Assembly: GCA_002416505.1 (NCBI GenBank)
Contig: DIAM01000001.1
Span: forward strand, 25,445 to 89,444
Length of the DNA stretch: 64,000 nucleotides
Reading direction: 5' to 3'
Origin: Gammaproteobacteria bacterium UBA5078
GTDB taxonomy: Bacteria; Pseudomonadota; Gammaproteobacteria; Pseudomonadales; Pseudohongiellaceae
The notes beneath the pieces are model-generated. The model did not search any database, had not been told where the DNA came from, and worked only from the letters and a program-made list of their open reading frames with translations. Made by a program: the position numbers and the translations under genes. Positions 27,641 to 36,748 of this stretch are shown here, piece by piece. Within the stretch, counting starts at the first letter, position 1. Each line of letters starts with the position of its first letter.

Positions 27641-28534
27641 CTAGACGAATACTCCGGTAGATAAGTAGCGGTCGCCGCGATCGCAAACGATCGCCACAAT
27701 CACCGCATTCTCGATACGCTTACTTAGCGCAAGCGCGGCATGCACGGAACCTCCTGAGGAGACTCCACAAAAAATTCCTTCCTCTTTCGCCAGCGCTCGC
27801 ATGGTGTTCTCCGCATCGTTCTGCTCGACATCGATGATGAGATCGACACGAGAAGCATCGAAAATTTTCGGCAGATACTCTTTAGGCCAACGTCGGATGC
27901 CAGGAATACGCGAACCCTCCTGCGGTTGCAGCCCTACGATTTGAATGGCGGGATTCTGCTCTTTGAGATAACGCGACACACCCATGATCGTCCCGGTAGT
28001 GCCCATCGAGCTCACAAAATGGGTGACGGTGCCTTGTGTATCACGCCAAATCTCGGGGCCGGTATGTAAATAGTGCGCACTGGGGTTATCTTGATTAGAG
28101 AACTGGTCCAACACCTTGCCCTTGCCCTCTTTGGACATCCGTTCGGCAAGATCGCGTGCGCCTTCCATGCCTTGGGACTCCGTCACTAGAATCAACTGCG
28201 CGCCATAGGCACTCATCGAGGCGCGACGCTCCGCGGACATATTCTCGGGCATGATCAGGATCAAACGATAGCCCTTCACCGCGCAGACCATCGCCAGCGC
28301 GATACCGGTATTGCCGCTGGTAGCCTCTATCAGCGTGTCGCCTGGGGTGATATCGCCGCGCTGCTCGGCCTGAAGGATCATATTGTAGGCAGGACGGTCT
28401 TTCACAGACCCCGCAGGGTTATTACCTTCGAGTTTGACCAGGACGATATTGCTCGTCTGTCCAGGCAGCCGCGCCAGGCGCACCAACGGCGTGTTGCCTA
28501 TCTGGTCTTCAAGCAAAGGAAATGAGATGGACAT
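27641..28534 (-). CDS. cysM: cysteine synthase B
   Basis: CysM is a PLP enzyme that makes cysteine from O-acetylserine and sulfide or thiosulfate. The 297-residue protein shows LVRLARLP, the PLP lysine motif KLEGNNPAGSVKDRPAYNMI (near residue 45), EATSGNTGIALAMV and a glycine-rich SSMGTTGTIMGVSRYL. The C-terminal ending GDRYLSTGVF is typical of CysM. The ATG at 28534 (MSISFPLLEDQIGNTPL) was chosen over an upstream frame extension inside recO. Order recO-cysM-rlmD-relA; pdxJ, which follows recO in E. coli, is absent here. Confidence 0.95.
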   Translation of the reverse strand: MSISFPLLEDQIGNTPLVRLARLPGQTSNIVLVKLEGNNPAGSVKDRPAYNMILQAEQRGDITPGDTLIEATSGNTGIALAMVCAVKGYRLILIMPENMSAERRASMSAYGAQLILVTESQGMEGARDLAERMSKEGKGKVLDQFSNQDNPSAHYLHTGPEIWRDTQGTVTHFVSSMGTTGTIMGVSRYLKEQNPAIQIVGLQPQEGSRIPGIRRWPKEYLPKIFDASRVDLIIDVEQNDAENTMRALAKEEGIFCGVSSGGSVHAALALSKRIENAVIVAIVCDRGDRYLSTGVFV

Positions 28535-28614
28535 CGCGTAATCCTGCGTTAAAAAGTTGCGCGATTTTACCCTGTATTGAGCGGCGCGCAAAGCGATGGG
28601 GGGAATAGCCTGCC

Positions 28615-29346
28615 TCAATCGGATGTAGCGGCCCGTGCGAACAACTCACGACTCGCTAGGGGCTTATCGCCCAGATGCACCTGTAGCGCTATTCTGGTAA
28701 GGCGCCGAGCGGCCTGACTATGGGTTTTACTCGCCATTTCCTCGTCGCGCAGAGCGAGCAATTCGGCGCCGCTAAATACCGCAGCATTACTACGGCTGCC
28801 CGGGGCTAAGCTCAGGAGCTTTTCAAAACCAATGTCGGGATGAAAAAGATAGTGTCCCTGCTCCGTGATCGGCTCGCCGCTAAAGCAGTCACACTCTAGA
28901 TTGATGCCATAGCCGAGTGAATCGAGCAGGCTCAGTTCGAATTTACGCAGAATGCTGTGCAGGTCGCGCTCTCCTGACAGGGCCACGATGGCCTCCTGAT
29001 AGCTGCGATAGAGTTCGGGGATGCTTTCCTGGAACATCACTAGGCGTACCAGCAGTTCGTTGATATACAGGCCGCTGAACAGACGAGGGCCCTGTAGATG
29101 CAAGGCATTGACGCTGCCCTCTATCGAGTTCAGGCTCTTTAGATCGGTCTTGCCACTTAGTGACACTAGCACTGGCTGGAAAGGCTGGAGAAAGGCTCGC
29201 GTGCGCGATCCTGCACGTCTGGCGCCCTTCGCTACGGCGCGCACGCGACCATAGTCGACGCAGAATAAATCCACGAGTAGGCTCGTGTTTTGAAACGCCT
29301 GTGTATGCAACACATACGCGGGCTGCAAATCGACTTTGCTGCGCAT
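28615..29346 (-). CDS. recO: DNA repair protein RecO
   Basis: RecO loads RecA on SSB-coated DNA in the RecFOR gap-repair pathway and anneals single strands. The protein is about 243 residues with an N-terminal OB fold (PAYVLHTQAFQNTSLLVDLFCVDYGRVRAVAKGARR) and a helical C-terminal domain, lacking the four-Cys zinc finger, as in many gammaproteobacteria. ATG at 29346 has GGGAG 8 bases upstream. The GTG at 29355 lies inside that ribosome site and is less likely. It follows era by 32 bases. Confidence 0.93.
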   Translation of the reverse strand: MRSKVDLQPAYVLHTQAFQNTSLLVDLFCVDYGRVRAVAKGARRAGSRTRAFLQPFQPVLVSLSGKTDLKSLNSIEGSVNALHLQGPRLFSGLYINELLVRLVMFQESIPELYRSYQEAIVALSGERDLHSILRKFELSLLDSLGYGINLECDCFSGEPITEQGHYLFHPDIGFEKLLSLAPGSRSNAAVFSGAELLALRDEEMASKTHSQAARRLTRIALQVHLGDKPLASRELFARAATSD

Positions 29347-29387
29347 GCTGTTCACTCCCGAATGTGCTTACATCGAAGGGTTAACGC

Positions 29388-30302
29388 TTAGTCTTGATGA
29401 TAGCCCAAACTTTGCAGAGCCCGCTCATCATCAGCCCAACCGGATTTCACCTTGACCCAGAGATTGAGCATGACCTTGGACTCGAAGGCTTTCTCCATAT
29501 CTACGCGCGCTGCGCTACCGATAGTCTTGAGTCGATCGCCCTTCGCGCCGATGATGATCTGCTTCTGGCTCTCCTTGTCCACTAGAATGAGCGCATGGAT
29601 ATGCACCACAGCATCTTGAATAGTGTATTTCTCGATCTCGACGGTAACCTCGTAGGGCAGCTCATCGCCGAGCTGACGCGTAATCTTCTCACGAATAATC
29701 TCCGCCGCCATGAAGCGTGAACTGCGATCGGTAATCTGATCCTCGGGGTACATGAAAGGCCCGGTTGGCAGATATTTCTGTACACAATTCTCAACCGTGT
29801 CGATATTGTGCCCGCCAAGCACCGACAGGGGGATAATCTCGGCGAAATCGCGCAGCTTGGACAGGCGCTCGATATGGGGCAGAAGACGTTCGCGCGTCTC
29901 TAACAAATCGCATTTATTAATGAGGAGCAACACTGGCACCTTCACTTTGCGAAGGGCCTCTAATACGATCTGGTCCTCCTCATTAAATACTAGTCGTTCC
30001 ACCACGAATAACACCACATCTACGCCATCCAGAGCGCTAGTGGCCGTCTGGTTCATCATGCGATTAATCGCTTTTTTCTGGCTCTTGTGCATGCCGGGGG
30101 TATCGACATAGACAAACTGATTGGCACCGATCGTCTTGATACCCAAGATTCGGTGACGCGTGGTCTGCGGCTTGCGCGAGGTGATGCTAATCTTCTGGTG
30201 CAACACATGGTTTAGGAGCGTGGACTTGCCTACATTGGGGCGGCCGACAATGGCGATAAAACCGCAGCGCTGCTCTTCTTGTGTTTGCTGTTCGTCTTGC
30301 AT
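29388..30302 (-). CDS. era: GTPase Era
   Basis: Era is a GTPase that binds the 3' end of 16S rRNA and guides 30S maturation. The 304-residue protein has G1 GRPNVGKSTLLN (about residues 20-31), the switch region TTRHRILGI, G3 DTPGMHKS and G4 NKCD. A C-terminal KH domain carries the GxxG-type loop (IIGAKGDRLKTIGSAARVDME). It is 29 bases downstream of rnc, in the conserved rnc-era-recO order, linking rRNA cleavage with 30S assembly. Confidence 0.97.
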   Translation of the reverse strand: MQDEQQTQEEQRCGFIAIVGRPNVGKSTLLNHVLHQKISITSRKPQTTRHRILGIKTIGANQFVYVDTPGMHKSQKKAINRMMNQTATSALDGVDVVLFVVERLVFNEEDQIVLEALRKVKVPVLLLINKCDLLETRERLLPHIERLSKLRDFAEIIPLSVLGGHNIDTVENCVQKYLPTGPFMYPEDQITDRSSRFMAAEIIREKITRQLGDELPYEVTVEIEKYTIQDAVVHIHALILVDKESQKQIIIGAKGDRLKTIGSAARVDMEKAFESKVMLNLWVKVKSGWADDERALQSLGYHQD

Positions 30303-30331
30303 AATTGTTCCGTTATACGCCTGCGACTACG

Positions 30332-31006
30332 CTATAGCCCGAGGGCCAGCAGCGCCTTCTGGGCAGCTTGTTGTTCCGCTAATTTGCGATTGCTGCCACT
30401 GCCCTGTGTGGCCTGTTTTAATAAGTCGATCTGGCAACGCACCACAAAGGTCTGACAGTGGTCTTCGCCCTCTATTGAGAGTACCTCATACACTGGCAAT
30501 GCGAGGCTCTTACTCTGCAAGAATTCCTGCAGGCGAGTCTTCGCATCTTTACGCCGCTCCTCCTGACCGGTGCTTTGGAGCATAGTGCCATAGATTTGTA
30601 GAATCGTCTGTCGTGCGGCCTCGAGGCCACCGTCGAGATAGATCGCCCCCAATACCGCTTCAACCGCGTCGGAGAGGATCGAGGTGCGCGAGCGACCGCC
30701 ACTCTTCAATTCCCCCGGACCGAGGATCAAGAGTTCACCAAGCTGCACGGAGGCGGCGATATCGGCGAGACTCTGCTGGTTCACTAGGCTGGCACGCATG
30801 CGGCTTAACTCCCCCTCTGGCGCCTCTGGATAACGTTCATAGAGCTGCGCGGCAATCACAAAGCCCAGGATAGCATCACCGAGAAATTCGAGCCTCTCAT
30901 TGCTATTCGCACCAGCACTGCTATGGGTCAAAGCCAATTGGGCGAGGCTTTGATCCGTAAACGAGTAGGAGAATGCTCTCTCGAGCTTTTGCACAGACAC
31001 GGACAT
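30332..31006 (-). CDS. rnc: ribonuclease III
   Basis: RNase III cuts double-stranded RNA, including the rRNA precursor. The 224-residue protein has the signature NERLEFLGDAILGFVIA (catalytic Glu/Asp, about residues 36-52), a second acidic block (SDAVEAVLGAIYLDGG) and a C-terminal double-stranded RNA-binding domain from about 155. The ATG immediately follows the stop codon of the small DUF4845 gene, so the two are probably translationally coupled. Confidence 0.97.
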   Translation of the reverse strand: MSVSVQKLERAFSYSFTDQSLAQLALTHSSAGANSNERLEFLGDAILGFVIAAQLYERYPEAPEGELSRMRASLVNQQSLADIAASVQLGELLILGPGELKSGGRSRTSILSDAVEAVLGAIYLDGGLEAARQTILQIYGTMLQSTGQEERRKDAKTRLQEFLQSKSLALPVYEVLSIEGEDHCQTFVVRCQIDLLKQATQGSGSNRKLAEQQAAQKALLALGL

Positions 31007-31384
31007 CTATTGAATCTGATCGTCGAAGCTGAGGATGATATCGATATTAGCGACTAGGGGAATGCGCCGCTCGTAGGCGATGCTGATGACATTCGCACCG
31101 TTGACGCGACTAGTGCTGATGCTATCGAGATCGAAATCACGCACATTGTTGACTCGCATGCTGGAGGCGATCTCGGAACGCAACTCTGCTTGAGTCATGG
31201 CGCTAGCCCGACCGCTCTCGAGTAGCGATTCGGCCACCCCGCGTACGAAATTGTGATCGATGTACACGGGCAACACCTTTAACCCAAAGGTCAGGCCGCT
31301 GACGAGGACGACCAACATGAGAACGAGACCAAGTTTCGAGAAACCGCGCTGTTGGCGGGGCATAACGTTCAGCATTGTGTTCAT
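31007..31384 (-). CDS. DUF4845 single-pass membrane protein
   Basis: The 125-residue protein has a short basic N-terminus (MPRQQRGFSKLG) and one hydrophobic helix (LVLMLVVLVSGLTFGLKVLPVYI). A small periplasmic domain follows and ends in a run of beta-strand-like residues. It matches the DUF4845 family that sits between lepB and rnc in many gammaproteobacteria and betaproteobacteria. ATG at 31384 has AGGTGA upstream. The N-terminus somewhat resembles prepilin-like segments but lacks the full GFTLxE motif. Function is unknown; position suggests a link to signal peptidase or membrane homeostasis. Confidence 0.85.
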   Translation of the reverse strand: MNTMLNVMPRQQRGFSKLGLVLMLVVLVSGLTFGLKVLPVYIDHNFVRGVAESLLESGRASAMTQAELRSEIASSMRVNNVRDFDLDSISTSRVNGANVISIAYERRIPLVANIDIILSFDDQIQ

Positions 31385-31488
31385 GACATCACCTGCACTG
31401 TCCGGGGTTAAAAACATCTCTCGATGCTCAATGTAGCCATATCATTATAGCGCTGGCACGCGGACACAACGCGACGCAGTACTCGTTT

Positions 31489-32325
31489 CTAATAAATCAG
31501 CCCATTACGGCCGAAGCTCGGCAGACTAAAGCCCGCCTCTTTGTGCATCCACACCGCGAAGGCCCGACCGACGATGTTCTCCTCGGGCACGGCACCCCAC
31601 ACTCGGCTATCGGCGCTGTTGTCGCGATTATCGCCCATCATGAAGTAGTGACCCTCTGGGACGACCCAGACAGTGCGACCATTGCCACGTGATGGGGTGC
31701 TAATGATCTGCGTCAGGTGGTCCACCTCGCCAAGGGTTTCATTCAATAAGATCCCGGACTGCATCATACCATTGGGCATCTCGATCTGCGCCTCGTCCAC
31801 GACCTCGGCCATCACCTGCTCGCCGTTCACGTAGAGAGTCTTGTCCTCATAGCGAATAGTATCGCCAGGCAGGCCCACTACACGCTTAATGAAGTAACGC
31901 TTGTCATGAGGCGGAATGAAGACCATTACCTCACCCCGTTTGGGTTCGTTGATCGACACTATCTTGGTACCGACGACGGGCAGTCTTAAGCCATAGGTAT
32001 ATTTATTGACTAGGATGAAATCGCCAACCTCGAGAGTTGGGATCATCGAGCCGGAGGGTATCTGAAAAGGCTCTACCAGGAAGGAGCGCAGCACCAATAC
32101 GATCAGGAGCACGGGAAAGAAAGACTTCGCATATTCCACTATGACGGGCTCACGCTCGGCCTCTTCGATAGCCGCCTGCAGCGCTTCGGAATGGGGTTGC
32201 TGTGCACCACGGAGTCTATCGGCGGCTGCTTTGCGGTCCTTCTCGCGCAGCTGACGGTCCAGCAAGGCGATCACACCGGAGATGAGCACGAGCACCAGCA
32301 GAACCAATGAAAAATCAATATCCAT
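31489..32325 (-). CDS. lepB: signal peptidase I
   Basis: LepB removes signal peptides on the outer face of the inner membrane. The 278-residue protein has an N-terminal membrane helix (SLVLLVLVLISGVIALL), a cytoplasmic charged loop, a second helix (SFFPVLLIVLVLRSFL) and then the catalytic boxes: PSGSMIPTLEVGDF with the nucleophile Ser, RYFIKRVVGLPGD with the general-base Lys, and GDNRDNSADSRVWG. Its ATG overlaps the lepA stop codon in a TAATG arrangement, the classic lepA-lepB coupling. Confidence 0.97.
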   Translation of the reverse strand: MDIDFSLVLLVLVLISGVIALLDRQLREKDRKAAADRLRGAQQPHSEALQAAIEEAEREPVIVEYAKSFFPVLLIVLVLRSFLVEPFQIPSGSMIPTLEVGDFILVNKYTYGLRLPVVGTKIVSINEPKRGEVMVFIPPHDKRYFIKRVVGLPGDTIRYEDKTLYVNGEQVMAEVVDEAQIEMPNGMMQSGILLNETLGEVDHLTQIISTPSRGNGRTVWVVPEGHYFMMGDNRDNSADSRVWGAVPEENIVGRAFAVWMHKEAGFSLPSFGRNGLIY

Positions 32326-34124
32326 TAACCATCTACCTTTAGAACTGCAAGGAATGCCTCTTGCGGAATCTCGATATTACCGACTTGCTTCATGCGTTTC
32401 TTGCCGGCCTTCTGTTTCTCCAAGAGCTTCTTCTTGCGACTTATATCGCCGCCATAACATTTTGCGGTCACATTCTTACGCAAGGCTTTGACCGTCTGAC
32501 GCGCGATAATTTGGCCACCAATGGCGGCTTGAATGGCGACATCATACATCTGCCTAGGAATCAGCTCCTTCATCTTCTCCACCAGCAGACGTCCCTTGCT
32601 GTGAGACTGATCGCGATGCACGATCAAGGCTAATGCATCGACTCGTTCGCCATTTATCAAGACATCCAGACGCACCAAGTTAGCCTGCTGAAAGCGGATG
32701 AAATGATAGTCGAGTGAGGCATAGCCACGACTCGCGGATTTCAGTTTGTCGAAGAAATCTAGCACCACCTCGTTCATCGGCAATTCGTAGCGCAAGGACA
32801 CCTGTCGGCCAATGAATTGCATATCGCGCTGTACGCCGCGTCGACTCTCACAAAGAGTGATGATACTGCCGACGTACTCATGGGGGACGAGCATGCTCGC
32901 CAACACGATTGGCTCGCGCATCTCATCGATAGAGGTAATGGCCGGTAGCGCTGAGGGACTGTCTACACGAACGGTATTGCCATTGGTCAGCAAGACTTCA
33001 TACACCACGGTCGGCGCGGTCGTGATCAACGATATGTCGTATTCGCGCTCTAAGCGTTCCTGGATGATCTCCATGTGTAGCATACCAAGGAAACCGCAGC
33101 GGAAACCGAAACCGAGCGCATCGGAACTCTCGGGCTCGTAATACAAGGAGGCGTCGTTGAGCGTGAGCTTTTCCAGCGCTTCACGGAAGTCTTCGAAATC
33201 ATCGGAAGATATCGGAAACAAGCCCGCATATACCTGTGGTTGAATCTTCTTAAATCCCGCCAGCGCGGGAACGGTGGGAGTGGCCGCGTGCGTAATCGTG
33301 TCGCCTACTGGGGCGCCTTTGATTACCTTGATACCCGCAACCATCCAGCCTACTTCGCCCGCTCTCAGCACACCGGTCTCTAAGCGCTTGGGCGAGAACA
33401 CGCCAACGCCATCGACGAGCTGAGACTTGCCCAGAGTCTTGACAATAATCTTGTCGCCCTTACGCAAAGTGCCTTGTTTAACTCTTACTAACGACACGAC
33501 CCCAAGGTAATTGTCGAACCATGAGTCGATAATCAGCGCCTGCAAGGGGGCATCCACATCGCCAACGGGCGGCGGGACGAGTCGTACTAATTCTTCGAGA
33601 ATCTCGATGATGCCTAGGCCGGTCTTCGCACTCGCACACACCGCCTGGGAGGCGTCGATGCCGATGATCTCTTCGATCTCTTGGCGCACTTTCTCTGGCT
33701 CGGCCTGGGGCAGATCCATCTTGTTAAGAACCGGGATTACCTCCAGCCCTTGCTCGATCGCGGTATAACAGGTCGCAACCGATTGCGCCTCCACGCCCTG
33801 CCCCGCATCGACGACCAAGAGCGCCCCTTCACAGGCCGCCAAAGAGCGCGAGACCTCGTAGGTGAAGTCAACGTGTCCGGGGGTATCGATGAAGTTCAGC
33901 TGATAACGCTTACCTGCGAGGCTTGTGTAGTAAAGCGTTACGCTTTGCGCCTTGATGGTAATGCCGCGCTCGCGCTCGATATCGAGGGAGTCCAGTACTT
34001 GGGCATCCATTTCGCGATCGGCTAGGCCGCCGCAAGTTTGAATGAATCGGTCCGCCAGGGTGGATTTACCATGGTCGATGTGGGCAATAATCGAGAAATT
34101 GCGGATATGGCTAAGGTCGCTCAC
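32325..34124 (-). CDS. lepA: elongation factor 4 (LepA)
   Basis: LepA is a ribosome-associated translational GTPase implicated in initiation, 30S biogenesis and back-translocation. The 599-residue protein has G1 IAHIDHGKSTLADRF, RGITIKAQSV, DTPGHVDFTYEVSRSL and NKMDLP. EF-G-like domains II, III and V follow, then the LepA-specific C-terminal domain (SHSKGRLLVEKMKELIPRQMY-like region) with the basic tail. The start codon is GTG with only a weak ribosome site. It is 265 bases downstream of the degP-type gene. Confidence 0.97.
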   Translation of the reverse strand: MSDLSHIRNFSIIAHIDHGKSTLADRFIQTCGGLADREMDAQVLDSLDIERERGITIKAQSVTLYYTSLAGKRYQLNFIDTPGHVDFTYEVSRSLAACEGALLVVDAGQGVEAQSVATCYTAIEQGLEVIPVLNKMDLPQAEPEKVRQEIEEIIGIDASQAVCASAKTGLGIIEILEELVRLVPPPVGDVDAPLQALIIDSWFDNYLGVVSLVRVKQGTLRKGDKIIVKTLGKSQLVDGVGVFSPKRLETGVLRAGEVGWMVAGIKVIKGAPVGDTITHAATPTVPALAGFKKIQPQVYAGLFPISSDDFEDFREALEKLTLNDASLYYEPESSDALGFGFRCGFLGMLHMEIIQERLEREYDISLITTAPTVVYEVLLTNGNTVRVDSPSALPAITSIDEMREPIVLASMLVPHEYVGSIITLCESRRGVQRDMQFIGRQVSLRYELPMNEVVLDFFDKLKSASRGYASLDYHFIRFQQANLVRLDVLINGERVDALALIVHRDQSHSKGRLLVEKMKELIPRQMYDVAIQAAIGGQIIARQTVKALRKNVTAKCYGGDISRKKKLLEKQKAGKKRMKQVGNIEIPQEAFLAVLKVDG

Positions 34125-34298
34125 AGGATAGGATCACAAATCAATAATTAATGGGGATGAGTTTCTGCTCTTCGGCCGCAGATGCAGGGCTTTGCGTGTT
34201 TTGCTGAGCTTAAACAGGGTGCCCAAAGCGCACTGAAAATCAAGCCCGCAAGTCTACAGCATTCGCTAAGCAGTGTCAGTGGAATATTGTGCTGTGTC

Positions 34299-34367
34299 AG
34301 CGGGCCTGCCCGCGCAGAGATTGCGGTGGCGCCGGCCTGTTCGCGGGCAAGCCCGCCCCCACTGGAG
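34299..34367. repeat. inverted pair of REP-like palindromes (candidate REPIN/BIME)
   Basis: Two near-identical hairpins, GCGGGC-CT-GCCCGC (34300-34313) and GCGGGC-AA-GCCCGC (34343-34356), lie in opposite orientation about 30 bases apart in the gap between the degP-type gene and lepA. The second sits in the context GCCGGCCTGTTCGC...CCCCCACTGG, very like the REP elements of Pseudomonas putida and relatives. No other copy was seen in the window. The pair may also act as a transcriptional pause or terminator after the degP-type gene. Confidence 0.65.
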
Positions 34368-34389
34368 GCAAGCTTCAGCAAACCGGGCT

Positions 34390-35805
34390 CTATTCCAGCT
34401 CTAGCACGAGTGTCGTGCCACGCCCTTCGCGCCAGATACGGATGGGAACGAATCCTTCACTAGGTAATGTCTCCACGGCGAGCCCAAACGCCTCTATCGA
34501 GGGCACGGCGAGACGATTTAGCTCGACAATCACATCGCCACTGAGCAGACCGGCATTTGTCGCAGGGCCCTCGTCCAATTCATCGACTCGCACGCCCGCA
34601 ATGCCCGCCACTCGTTGTGCCTCTTGGCTAAGCGGGCTGACCGTTAGCCCAAGCGTGTTCGCGCGCGGTGGCTCTACCGGGGGGTTTGCCGAGGCAATTC
34701 CGCTACCGGGTAGGCTGCCCACCACTACATTGAGCTGGATAACCGCACCGTCGCGCATGATGGTGAGACGGGCCGTACTGCCCGGGCGCACCTGCCCTAC
34801 ATAGAAAGGCAACTGCGAGGAGGATTCGATCTCGCTATCGTTGAAACCGATGATGATGTCATCGTTCTGCACGCCAGCCTCCTGCGCAGGACTCCCAGAC
34901 TGCACCTCGTCTACAAAGGCACCGCGTGGACGGGGCATGCGGAAAGCCTCTGCCAATGCGAAGTCCACGTCCTTGATGAGCACACCCAATAAGCCGCGAC
35001 TCACCGTTCCGCTCTCGCGAAGTTGTTCCACGACATTCAGGGCAACGCTGCTTGGAATGGCGAAGGAGACGCCATTGGAGCCGCCGGAGCTGCTGAGTAT
35101 CTGGGAGTTGATGCCAATCACTTCGCCGTCTAGGTTGAACAAGGGGCCGCCGGAGTTGCCCTGATTTATCGCCACATCGGTCTGAATAAAGGACACATAA
35201 TTGGTCTGATTGCCAGGCACAGCACGCCCTTTGGCACTCACGATGCCAGCCGCGGCGGAGAACTCAAGGCCGAAAGGAGAGCCAATGGCGAGCACCCACT
35301 CCCCGACTCGAATCTTCTCGGAATCCCCGAAGGAGACCGCAGGTAGGCCAGCGGCCTCGATCTTGAGTAAGGCGACATCGGACAGCTCGTCAGTTCCTAT
35401 GACGGTTGCCTCGAACACGCGGCGATCGTTCAGAGTGACAGTAATTTGATCGGCGCCGGTGACAACGTGGTGATTGGTAATCAGATAGCCGTCATCGGAG
35501 ATAATGAAGCCTGAGCCCACACCACCGCGCGGCCGCGAGGGGAGATCGTCAAAATCCGGTGGCAGTTGATCCTCGGGAGAAAGTCGGCGCAGGAGATCTT
35601 CGATTTCATTGCCGCGGCCCGACGCGCGTGCGCTGACCGACTGCAGTGTCGCGATATTCACGATAGCAGGGGCATTTTTCTCCACAATATCCGCGAAATT
35701 CGGCAAAGATGAGGCGCCGTAAGACTGCGCAGCGCATAGCGTGAATAGCAGCGCGAGAATCGAGGCATATAGGTTTGAGTGCGCCATCCGGCTTAGTAAT
35801 TTCAT
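34390..35805 (-). CDS. DegP/MucD-family periplasmic serine protease
   Basis: This is a Do-like (HtrA) protease that degrades or refolds damaged envelope proteins. The protein is about 471 residues with a signal peptide (LYASILALLFTLCAAQSYGA). The trypsin-like domain has its triad at TNHHVVTGA (His), DELSDVALLKIE (Asp) and INQGNSGGPLF (Ser). Two PDZ domains follow (about 270-360 and 380-470). ATG at 35805 has GGGAG 7 bases upstream. Its place after rpoE-rseA matches mucD in the Pseudomonas algU-mucA-mucB-mucD operon, but mucB/rseB is missing here. DegP/MucD and DegQ cannot be separated by sequence alone. Confidence 0.93.
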   Translation of the reverse strand: MKLLSRMAHSNLYASILALLFTLCAAQSYGASSLPNFADIVEKNAPAIVNIATLQSVSARASGRGNEIEDLLRRLSPEDQLPPDFDDLPSRPRGGVGSGFIISDDGYLITNHHVVTGADQITVTLNDRRVFEATVIGTDELSDVALLKIEAAGLPAVSFGDSEKIRVGEWVLAIGSPFGLEFSAAAGIVSAKGRAVPGNQTNYVSFIQTDVAINQGNSGGPLFNLDGEVIGINSQILSSSGGSNGVSFAIPSSVALNVVEQLRESGTVSRGLLGVLIKDVDFALAEAFRMPRPRGAFVDEVQSGSPAQEAGVQNDDIIIGFNDSEIESSSQLPFYVGQVRPGSTARLTIMRDGAVIQLNVVVGSLPGSGIASANPPVEPPRANTLGLTVSPLSQEAQRVAGIAGVRVDELDEGPATNAGLLSGDVIVELNRLAVPSIEAFGLAVETLPSEGFVPIRIWREGRGTTLVLELE

Positions 35806-35987
35806 ACTTTGACTCCCAAAAAGGCGGAACACGGAGGCACGGCAAAGGAAGCCGAGCTAGTGTCAGAGTCGTAAAGTACAGCGCGAGCGATTGGCGGGCA
35901 AGCTTTGTATTAAAAGATTACAAAGTGTGAAGCGGCGGGATTCGACGGCAGGCAAGGCTGCAAGACAGCCCCGCACAACCGTAATAA

Positions 35988-36584
35988 TTAAGGTTCGATC
36001 TGGTTAACTTGGCGTATCAACTGCGAGTCTTCGAAGATATTGAACTGCGGCCGATCACTGTTGTTATCGATGTACTGAATAGACGCACTATCGATGTAGT
36101 CATTGAGTCGCTGCTGTGCCGCCTCATCGAACTCGACCGTCCTGCTCGTATCGGCGACCTGCATAGCCTCGGACGCCGGGGCGTTCTGAGCGGCGACAGG
36201 CACAGAGCTAGCGGGTGCGTCTATGAAGGTTTGGAAAGAGATGAATGCGGCAAGTGCAACAGACGCGGCAATGGCCATGCGACCGACGCCATTCCACAGC
36301 GTGCCTACCGACTTAATAACAGGCATGGGCGCGCTGACGCTATAGGCCTCTTCGGCTGCAATGGCGTCGAAGATGCGTTGCGAAGTGGCCGCCGATACGG
36401 GGGCTACCTCTTCATGGTGCAGTACGGAACTGACCAGATTAAATCGTCTCCAAGTCTGCTCTAACTCTTTATTTTGTTGAGTATTTTTGAGCAACCTACG
36501 GATTTCCAGATCGTCAGCCTCATTATCTAACAGGGCAGACAAGGATTCTTCCAAAGGGCGACCATGACTATTTTCCAAACTCAT
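35988..36584 (-). CDS. rseA: sigma-E negative regulatory protein RseA/MucA
   Basis: RseA is the membrane anti-sigma factor that holds RpoE until cleaved by DegS and RseP. The 198-residue protein has an N-terminal anti-sigma domain (LEESLSALLDNEADDLEIRRLL, about residues 10-31, then WRRFNLVSSVL) and one membrane helix near 100-120 (MAIAASVALAAFISFQTFI). A periplasmic tail ends in a hydrophilic segment. ATG at 36584 was chosen (GAGGT upstream). It lies 164 bases after rpoE; no rseB follows. RseP, the second protease of its cascade, is encoded at 4.3-5.7 kb. Confidence 0.9.
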   Translation of the reverse strand: MSLENSHGRPLEESLSALLDNEADDLEIRRLLKNTQQNKELEQTWRRFNLVSSVLHHEEVAPVSAATSQRIFDAIAAEEAYSVSAPMPVIKSVGTLWNGVGRMAIAASVALAAFISFQTFIDAPASSVPVAAQNAPASEAMQVADTSRTVEFDEAAQQRLNDYIDSASIQYIDNNSDRPQFNIFEDSQLIRQVNQIEP

Positions 36585-36748
36585 GCAATACCTCTGTTTA
36601 CTGCAACTGCCCAATGGCGGTTGGGGATAGGGGTAAATCGTTTAGACTAGATTTTTCATATTACGCGTACTGAGTGAAACTTAAAATATGGCATAAATCT
36701 GACATCGATACGGGTATGACAACATTCCGGATACTTGGTTCCGCGATT

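Noticed and set aside
35806..35987. Sigma-E promoter for the degP-type gene
   Set aside because: TCTGA and ACTT elements occur but with wrong spacing; a CTTTGTA / TACAAAG inverted repeat is present without known meaning.
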